Source: Agromyces sp. Root81 (GTDB lineage Bacteria > Actinomycetota > Actinomycetes > Actinomycetales > Microbacteriaceae). Taken from it: a stretch of 64,000 bases of DNA. Both the position numbers and the translations under genes were made by a program. Under the pieces are notes generated by a model that made no database searches, was not told the DNA's origin, and saw only the letters and a program-made list of their open reading frames with translations. The stretch lies in assembly GCF_001429165.1 (NCBI RefSeq), contig NZ_LMIR01000002.1:550810-614809 (forward strand). Direction: 5' to 3'. Position 1 is the stretch's first letter. Every line of letters begins with the position of its first letter. Shown here one piece after another: positions 59,567 through 64,000 of this stretch.

Positions 59567-59625
59567 GCAGAAAACCCCTGGATATCCAGGGGTTTTCTAT
59601 GGCGGTACCGGTGGGATTTGAACCC
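59567..59625. repeat. attachment-site repeat at the intact tRNA-Ser
   Basis: The partner of 57502-57560 (56 of 59 positions identical). It spans the tRNA-Ser 3' end from the T loop and the terminator palindrome. Confidence 0.8.
59569..59598 (-). terminator. terminator of tRNA-Ser
   Basis: A perfect 30-nt palindrome directly after the tRNA (13-bp arms AGAAAACCCCTGG, 4-nt ATAT centre), ending in TTTTCT on the minus strand. The copy at 57504-57533 has the same arms and an altered centre. Confidence 0.85.
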
Positions 59626-59689
59626 ACGGTGGGCTTTCACCCACACAACTTTTCGAGAGTTGCACCTTCGGCCGCTCGGACACGGTACC
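59600..59689 (-). tRNA. serU: tRNA-Ser (anticodon CGA)
   Basis: 90 nt with encoded CCA. The acceptor stem GGTACCG/CGGTACC, the anticodon stem CAACT/AGTTG around the loop CTCGAAA (anticodon CGA, reading UCG), a long class II variable arm and the T arm GTGGG-TTCAAAT-CCCAC are all regular. A possible promoter lies upstream (TTGGTG 59720-59725, 17-nt spacer, TACGAT 59697-59702). The 3' end serves as the attachment site of the remnant downstream. Confidence 0.96.
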
Positions 59690-59798
59690 GAGGACAATCG
59701 TAGACGACGAGACCGCAACCACCAAAACGAGCGGATGCCTCAGCCGACGTTCAGCCGGCATGCAGCTCACGCGAAGCGTTCGGGCATACGTTCTGCTC

Positions 59799-60611
59799 GT
59801 GACCGTCTCCCCCATCGCCCGTACCGACGCCCCGCGCCAGAGCCTCACCGCCGGCGCCCGGCTCGCCGCGTCGACCGTGCTCGGCAGCTTCGGCGTGCGT
59901 CCGTTCCGCGCGCGAGTGATCGAGAACCGGTCGACCCTGAACGAGACCCTGCCCATCCACTCGAAGTGGTGGCGCGACCACGCGAAGGCCGATGGCGAGC
60001 TGCTCTACGTCGCGATCGGCGACAGCGCTGCCCAGGGCATCGGCGCCTCCCGCCCCGACCGCAGCTACGTCGGCATGATCGCGGACGAGCTGCGCGAGTC
60101 GACGGGGCGGAGCGTCCGCGTCGTGAACCTCAGCGTCTCGGGCGCGACGACCGCGCTCGCGGTGCGCGACCAGCTGCCGCGCTTCCGCGGCCTCCGGCCC
60201 GACGTCGTCACGGTCTCGATCGGCGCGAACGACATCGCCGACTGGGATCCGGTGCGGTTCGACCGCAACATCCGCTCGATCTTCGCCGAACTGCCGCTGC
60301 ACGCCGTCGTCGCCGACCTGCCGTGCTTCCACTTCCCGCACAACGAGCGAAAGGTCGCCGAGGCGAATCGGATGCTGCGCGCCGCCGCCCGCGAGCACGG
60401 ACTCGTCGTCGTAGGGCTGCACGAGGCCACTCGGCGCCAGGGTCTCCGCGGCATCCTGACGCAGTTCGCGCGCGACATGTTCCACCCGAACGATCACGGC
60501 TACGCGGTGTGGGCCGACGCCTTCCGGCCGGCGCTCGAGGGCGTGCTGAGGTCGCGGCGCCGCGAGTCGATGACCTCGCTCTCCCGCATCATCGACCGGC
60601 GAGCCGCCTGA
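59799..60611 (+). CDS. SGNH/GDSL-family hydrolase
   Basis: 270 residues from GTG 59799 (TVSPIARTDAPRQ); an earlier ATG at 59760 overlaps the promoter region of the tRNA. Block I is VAIGDSAAQG (nucleophile Ser), block II contains the Gly of LSVSGAT, block III is GANDIADW (Asn) and block V is HPNDHGY (Asp and His). All four catalytic blocks are intact. Probably an esterase or lipase. Part of this gene is duplicated in inverted orientation in the following pseudogene. Confidence 0.9.
   Translation: MTVSPIARTDAPRQSLTAGARLAASTVLGSFGVRPFRARVIENRSTLNETLPIHSKWWRDHAKADGELLYVAIGDSAAQGIGASRPDRSYVGMIADELRESTGRSVRVVNLSVSGATTALAVRDQLPRFRGLRPDVVTVSIGANDIADWDPVRFDRNIRSIFAELPLHAVVADLPCFHFPHNERKVAEANRMLRAAAREHGLVVVGLHEATRRQGLRGILTQFARDMFHPNDHGYAVWADAFRPALEGVLRSRRRESMTSLSRIIDRRAA
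60230..60292 (+). repeat. inverted repeat arm within the SGNH hydrolase gene
   Basis: 63 bp matching the complement of 60848-60910 with five mismatches, including 38 consecutive identical bases. Encodes DIADWDPVRFDRNIRSIFAE in the hydrolase. Confidence 0.9.
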
Positions 60612-61192
60612 CGACGACGTCGGCGTCCTCGCCGACGCCGAGCAGCAGCGGCGACTTGCGCGTTCGCATCCATGGCACGCCGACGACGGACAGGCCGGGA
60701 ACGCGAGTGCTCGCCCCGTCCTCCTGCAGCGGGAAGCCCATGTCGTCGACGATCCCCTGCATCGCGATCCAGCTGTAGTCGGGGCGGAATCCCACGGCGT
60801 TGACGACCACCCCGAGATCGCCGAGGAGCGGCGGTGTGGCGGCGGCGAGTTCGGCGAAGATCGAGCGGATGTTGCGGTCGAACCGGGCCGCGTCCCAGTC
60901 GACGATGTCGCGCCCGTCGACGCGACGCGGCATCGCCGGCGCAGTGCCCGCGGCGAGCACGACCTCACGGCCGGCGTGCGCGAGCTCATGGGCGATCTGG
61001 CAGCCGGACTGGCCGCCGCCGATGACGAGTACGGTGCCGCCGGGCAGCGAGTCCGGCGCGCGGTACTCCGCGGCTCCGACGACGGGCACTTCGCGCGCGA
61101 TCTCCTCGATGAACCCCGGACGATGCTCGCGCTGGTAGGAGCCGGTGCACACCACGACGCGATGGGCCCGGATGCCGCACAGGCTACGCCCG
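60589..61192 (-). pseudogene. truncated flavin-containing monooxygenase-like gene with inserted SGNH-derived segment
   Basis: The reading frame shows a monooxygenase middle and end: HRVVVCTGSYQREHRPGF, the NADPH-binding VLVIGGGQSGCQIAHELA and the ATG-like segment VVVNAVGFRPDYSW, ending PGLSVVGVPWMRTRKSPLLLGVGEDAD. The N-terminal FAD domain is missing because radA begins at 61273 on the other strand. The stretch between RDIVDW and TPPLLG, normally about 100 residues, is replaced by about 16 residues copied from the SGNH gene. Upstream limit approximate. Its end overlaps the SGNH gene end by 23 nt. Confidence 0.8.
60848..60910 (-). repeat. inverted repeat arm within the monooxygenase remnant
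   Basis: The partner of 60230-60292; encodes DIVDWDAARFDRNIRSIFAE in the monooxygenase frame. Confidence 0.9.
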
Positions 61193-61272
61193 GGGCGACC
61201 CGGCGGCGAGCGCTTCGACCAGGGTCGCCGCGTCGAGCGCCCGCTGTCGGCGGCCGCGGCTAAGGTCGGGGC

Positions 61273-62637
61273 ATGGCCCGCTCCACCTCCACGTTCCGCT
61301 GTTCCGAGTGCGGCTGGAGCACCCTCAAGTGGGCCGGTCGATGCGGCGAGTGCCAGCAGTGGGGAACCGTCGTCGATGTGGCCGAAGCCACCGGCATCGT
61401 TCGGGCCGTGCAGGCCGTGCAGCTCGGCGAGGCGCGCACGGCGCGATCGATCGTCGACGTGCAGACCGAAGACGCGGCCCACCGGCCGAGCGGCATCGGC
61501 GAGTTCGACCGGGTGCTCGGCGGCGGCATCGTCGCGGGCGCTGCGATCCTGCTCTCGGGCGAGCCTGGCGTGGGCAAGTCCACGCTCCTCCTCGAGGTAG
61601 CAGCGCGCGTCGCCGCGGGCGGCCGACGGGTGCTCTACGTCACGGCCGAAGAATCGGTCGCCCAGGTGCGACTTCGCGCGGGACGCACTGGCGCATTGCA
61701 GAGCGAGCTCTTCCTGGCCGCTGAGACCGACCTCGCGACGATCCTCGGGCAAGTCGATGCCATCCGCCCGGCCCTGCTCATCGTCGACTCGGTGCAGACC
61801 GTCTCCTCCTCGCTCTCCGACGGGCTGCCCGGGCAGCCGAGCCAGGTGCGCGAGGTCGCGTCGACACTCATCCGCGTGGCGAAGGAGCGGCAGCTGCCCG
61901 TGCTGCTGGTCGGCCACGTCACGAAAGACGGCTCGATCGCCGGCCCCCGCCTGCTCGAGCACCTCGTCGACGTCGTCTGCCAGTTCGAGGGCGACCGGCA
62001 GACCGCCCTGCGCTTCGTGCGGGCGCTCAAGAACCGGTTCGGGCCGACCGACGAGGTCGGTTGCTTCGAGATGACGGGCGAGGGCATCGCCGAGGTGCCC
62101 GACCCGTCGGGCCTGTTCCTCTCGAGCGGCCGCAGCGCCGTGAGCGGCACGTGCGTCACCGTGGCCCTCGAGGGCCGTCGGGCGCTCCCGGTCGAGGTGC
62201 AGGCCCTCGTGGTCTCCACGAAGGCCCCGCAGCCGCGCCGCGTCGTCAACGGGGTCGATCCCTCGCGCGTCGCCATGATCATCGCGGTGCTCGAGCGTCG
62301 GGCGGGGCTGAAGTCGCTCGGCGAGCACGACGTCTACGTCTCAACCGTCGGCGGTGTGCGGCTCGCCGAACCCGGCGCCGACCTCGCCATCGCCGTCGCG
62401 ATCGCCTCCGCCATGCGCGACCGCGCAGTCCCCCACGAGCTCGCGGCGTTCGGCGAGATCAGCCTCGCCGGCGAGGTGCGCCCCGTCACCGCGGCCAAGC
62501 AGCGCAGTGCAGAGGCCAAGCGCCTCGGCTACACGACGATCCTCGACGTCGAGGCGGGCAGCGTGCACGCGGCCGTGCAGCGCGCCATGATGGCTGCCAC
62601 CGGCCCGCGCGAGCGCGAGCTCGACGCCGCCTTCTAG
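61273..62637 (+). CDS. radA: DNA repair protein RadA
   Basis: 454 residues from ATG 61273. An N-terminal zinc finger (Cys10, Cys13, Cys24, Cys27), Walker A GEPGVGKST (96-104), Walker B LLIVDSVQT, the RadA-specific KNRFG in ALKNRFGPTDEVG, and a C-terminal Lon-protease-like domain without the catalytic Ser-Lys dyad (GVRLAEPGADLAIAVAIASA). Processes recombination intermediates by extending branches. Normal family length. Convergent with the MerR gene. Confidence 0.97.
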   Translation: MARSTSTFRCSECGWSTLKWAGRCGECQQWGTVVDVAEATGIVRAVQAVQLGEARTARSIVDVQTEDAAHRPSGIGEFDRVLGGGIVAGAAILLSGEPGVGKSTLLLEVAARVAAGGRRVLYVTAEESVAQVRLRAGRTGALQSELFLAAETDLATILGQVDAIRPALLIVDSVQTVSSSLSDGLPGQPSQVREVASTLIRVAKERQLPVLLVGHVTKDGSIAGPRLLEHLVDVVCQFEGDRQTALRFVRALKNRFGPTDEVGCFEMTGEGIAEVPDPSGLFLSSGRSAVSGTCVTVALEGRRALPVEVQALVVSTKAPQPRRVVNGVDPSRVAMIIAVLERRAGLKSLGEHDVYVSTVGGVRLAEPGADLAIAVAIASAMRDRAVPHELAAFGEISLAGEVRPVTAAKQRSAEAKRLGYTTILDVEAGSVHAAVQRAMMAATGPRERELDAAF

Positions 62638-62676
62638 GGCGCCCGCCCGCCGGCACCTCAGCGCACGGGCGGCCGC

Positions 62677-63102
62677 TCAGACGATGGCGTCGATCACCGG
62701 GCACGTCGGATGCACCGGCCCGGTCTCGACGAGCAGGGCGAGCGCCGCCCGCACACCTCGCAGGTCGGCGATCCGCTGGTCGAGTTCGGCGAGCTTGTCG
62801 GAGACCTGTTCGGCGACGTCGTCGAGCACGATGCGGCCGGGCTCGTCGGAGAGCGCCAGCACCTCGCGGACCTCGCGCAGGGTGAACCCGAGCTCCTGGG
62901 CGCGACGGATGAACCGCACCCGCCGCACCGAGTCGGGCGAGTACTGGCGATACCCGCCGTCCGAGCGCCCGTCGGGCTCGAGCAGCCCCTGTCGTTCGTA
63001 GAACCGCAGGGTGCTCACGGCGACGCCCGACGCGCGAGCGAGCGGACCGGTCGTCAGCGGCGACGCAGGCGGAGCAGTCCGCTGAGCTGCAGGATCAGCC
63101 AT
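62677..63102 (-). CDS. MerR-family transcriptional regulator
   Basis: 141 residues from ATG 63102, which has GGGAGG 5 nt upstream and lies inside the 3' end of the preceding membrane gene (49-nt overlap). The winged helix is LARASGVAVSTLRFYERQGLLEPDGRSDGGYRQY. A dimerisation helix (VAEQVSDKLAELDQRIADLRGVRAAL) follows, and the end is HPTCPVIDAIV, where a lone Cys could contribute to sensing. The SoxR/heavy-metal-type cysteine cluster is absent. Probably controls itself and the overlapping membrane gene. Confidence 0.9.
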   Translation of the reverse strand: MADPAAQRTAPPASPLTTGPLARASGVAVSTLRFYERQGLLEPDGRSDGGYRQYSPDSVRRVRFIRRAQELGFTLREVREVLALSDEPGRIVLDDVAEQVSDKLAELDQRIADLRGVRAALALLVETGPVHPTCPVIDAIV

Positions 63103-63497
63103 GTCACCTCCCCGATCAGGAACACGACGATCGTCGCGCTCTGCCCATTCAACAGCGCCCAGATCATCCAGAGCGAGAACACCGCACGCCCGGCCGTGTC
63201 GATCGCGATGAATCGCGCCTCGGGCCGCAGGATGCGGGCGATCGCCCACATGGTCACCGCGGTGCCGAACATGCTCGTGAACATGAGCGCGGTGGGGTCG
63301 AGTTCGGGGAGCTGGGCACCCGGCAGATTCAGCGCATCGTGGAGCGATCGGGTCAGGGCGAGCAGGAGCGGCGCGGTGAAGGGCGTGGCGAACCCGACGG
63401 TCACGATGAGGTCGTAGACGGCGCCGGCACGCCCCCATCGGACGCGCTGGTAGGAGTCATCGGAAGAGGGGCTGAGCAGGGCGGAGGTTGCGGTCAT
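63054..63497 (-). CDS. four-helix membrane protein coupled to the MerR gene
   Basis: 147 residues from ATG 63497. Helices at about 28-50, 68-90, 95-115 and 118-138; segments include YDLIVTVGFATPFTAPLLLAL and FSLWMIWALLNGQSATIVVFLIGEVTWLILQ. It resembles small uncharacterised actinobacterial membrane proteins. Its end overlaps the start of the MerR regulator, so the two are translated from one message. Confidence 0.75.
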   Translation of the reverse strand: MTATSALLSPSSDDSYQRVRWGRAGAVYDLIVTVGFATPFTAPLLLALTRSLHDALNLPGAQLPELDPTALMFTSMFGTAVTMWAIARILRPEARFIAIDTAGRAVFSLWMIWALLNGQSATIVVFLIGEVTWLILQLSGLLRLRRR

Positions 63498-63602
63498 GCC
63501 GCCAGTGTCGACCGTGAACCACGGTGCAGGGTCAAGCGGTCGAGCGGTCGAGCCCGCTGTTGCCGATACCGTTGAACGCTGCATGCGACGCGAAGGAGCA
63601 GG

Positions 63603-63653
63603 ATGAACGACCACACCGAGAGCACGGGCGGCCCCCGTGGAGCGACCCGATGA
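63603..63653 (+). CDS. 16-codon ORF coupled to the DUF3237 gene
   Basis: MNDHTESTGGPRGATR from ATG 63603, preceded by AAGGAG at 4 nt (better than the site of the gene that follows). Its TGA overlaps the ATG of the DUF3237 gene. Probably a leader that feeds ribosomes to the next gene. Confidence 0.45.
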   Translation: MNDHTESTGGPRGATR

Positions 63654-64000
63654 GCACGCTGCTCGAACCGAGCCTCGCCTTCGTCTTCGAGCTGCGGGTC
63701 GAGGTCGACGGCGAGCGCCACATCGGCCGCGGGGCATCCGAAGCACTGGGCTTCACGCCGATCACGGGCGGGACCGTCAGCGGGCCTCGACTGAACGGCC
63801 GCGTGCTGCCCGGCGGCGGCGACTGGTGGGTCGCGCGCGGCGACGTCACGCAGCTCGACGCGCGCTACCTCGTCGAGGCCGATGACGGCGCGGTGATCGA
63901 TGTCGTGAACCGCGGCTACTACGTCGCCGCCGACGAGCTCGAGCGGCGGCTGGCGGCCGGTGAACCGGTCACCGAGGAGGAGCTCTACTACCGGACCGCG
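63650..64000 (+). CDS. DUF3237 domain protein, 5' part (runs off the right edge)
   Basis: 117 codons from ATG 63650 are visible. The beta-rich family pattern is clear: LAFVFELRVEVDGERHIGRGASEALGFTPITGGTVSGPRLNGRVLPGGGDWWVARGDVTQLDARYLVEADDG and VVNRGYY, close to the start of DUF3237 proteins of about 150 residues. The function is unknown. GGAG lies 7 nt upstream. Confidence 0.85.
   Translation, partial: MSTLLEPSLAFVFELRVEVDGERHIGRGASEALGFTPITGGTVSGPRLNGRVLPGGGDWWVARGDVTQLDARYLVEADDGAVIDVVNRGYYVAADELERRLAAGEPVTEEELYYRTA

Noticed and set aside
60589..62328. A 579-residue minus-strand protein containing the monooxygenase
   Set aside because: Everything above about 61200 is a shadow of radA. 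Only the lower part has family similarity.
63057..63102. A CTG start for the MerR gene, since CTGA also overlaps the membrane-gene stop there
   Set aside because: Unlike the sigma-factor case, a good ATG with GGGAGG lies upstream at 63102, and no ribosome-binding site precedes the CTG.

Overview
The window is high-GC DNA from an actinobacterium. It is most like a member of the Microbacteriaceae (Agromyces-like). This rests on the actinobacterial form of RpoB and RpoC, frequent GTG/TTG starts, the recurring GGATGC/GCATCC words, a DUF5997/LysR-like pair, a YidC/DUF6412 pair and a Rv3056-type DinB. The genus is an inference.

Layout. 1-10.7 kb (minus strand) is a type VII secretion locus. It holds an RDD-FHA membrane protein, an FHA-FtsK/SpoIIIE ATPase of the EccC/EssC type, three four-helix membrane proteins (two of them clear paralogues) and, cut by the left edge, the first 15 codons of a WXG100 protein. 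Two further membrane proteins lie between this locus and the rpoBC operon (10.79-18.22 kb). rpoBC starts from a near-consensus promoter placed back to back with the promoter of two tandem spermidine-synthase-like genes. 20-44 kb is mostly ordinary chromosomal content: 5-oxoprolinase pxpABC, a sugar dehydrogenase lipoprotein, a SprT-like protease, a CGNR regulator, a ComB-like protein, a DEAD-box helicase, an ECF sigma/anti-sigma pair, an AraC/glyoxalase operon, GNAT and NUDIX enzymes, an esterase, DUF5997/LysR-like/amidotransferase, YidC/DUF6412, DinB, a YciI/sigma-factor pair, an MFS exporter and a Gdx-type SMR pair.

44.7-59.6 kb is accessory in character. It has many small membrane proteins of unknown function, an ABC exporter, an ABC-F ATPase with a leader ORF and terminator-like hairpin, an orphan LuxR-type response regulator, a membrane gene read through nine copies of an 8-bp repeat, and a 2-kb remnant bounded by two copies of a tRNA-Ser 3' end. 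That remnant contains a broken hipA. After the intact tRNA-Ser(CGA) come an SGNH hydrolase, a truncated flavin monooxygenase that carries an inverted copy of part of the SGNH gene, radA, a MerR regulator with a membrane protein, and a DUF3237 gene running off the right edge.

The observations most worth following up are the octanucleotide repeat, the ABC-F leader/attenuator, the tRNA-Ser remnant, the SGNH/monooxygenase chimera, the probable CTG start of the DUF6596-type sigma factor, the missing aromatic steric gate in DinB, and the possible guanidine leader before the Gdx pair. All calls come from reading the sequence; no database search was run.
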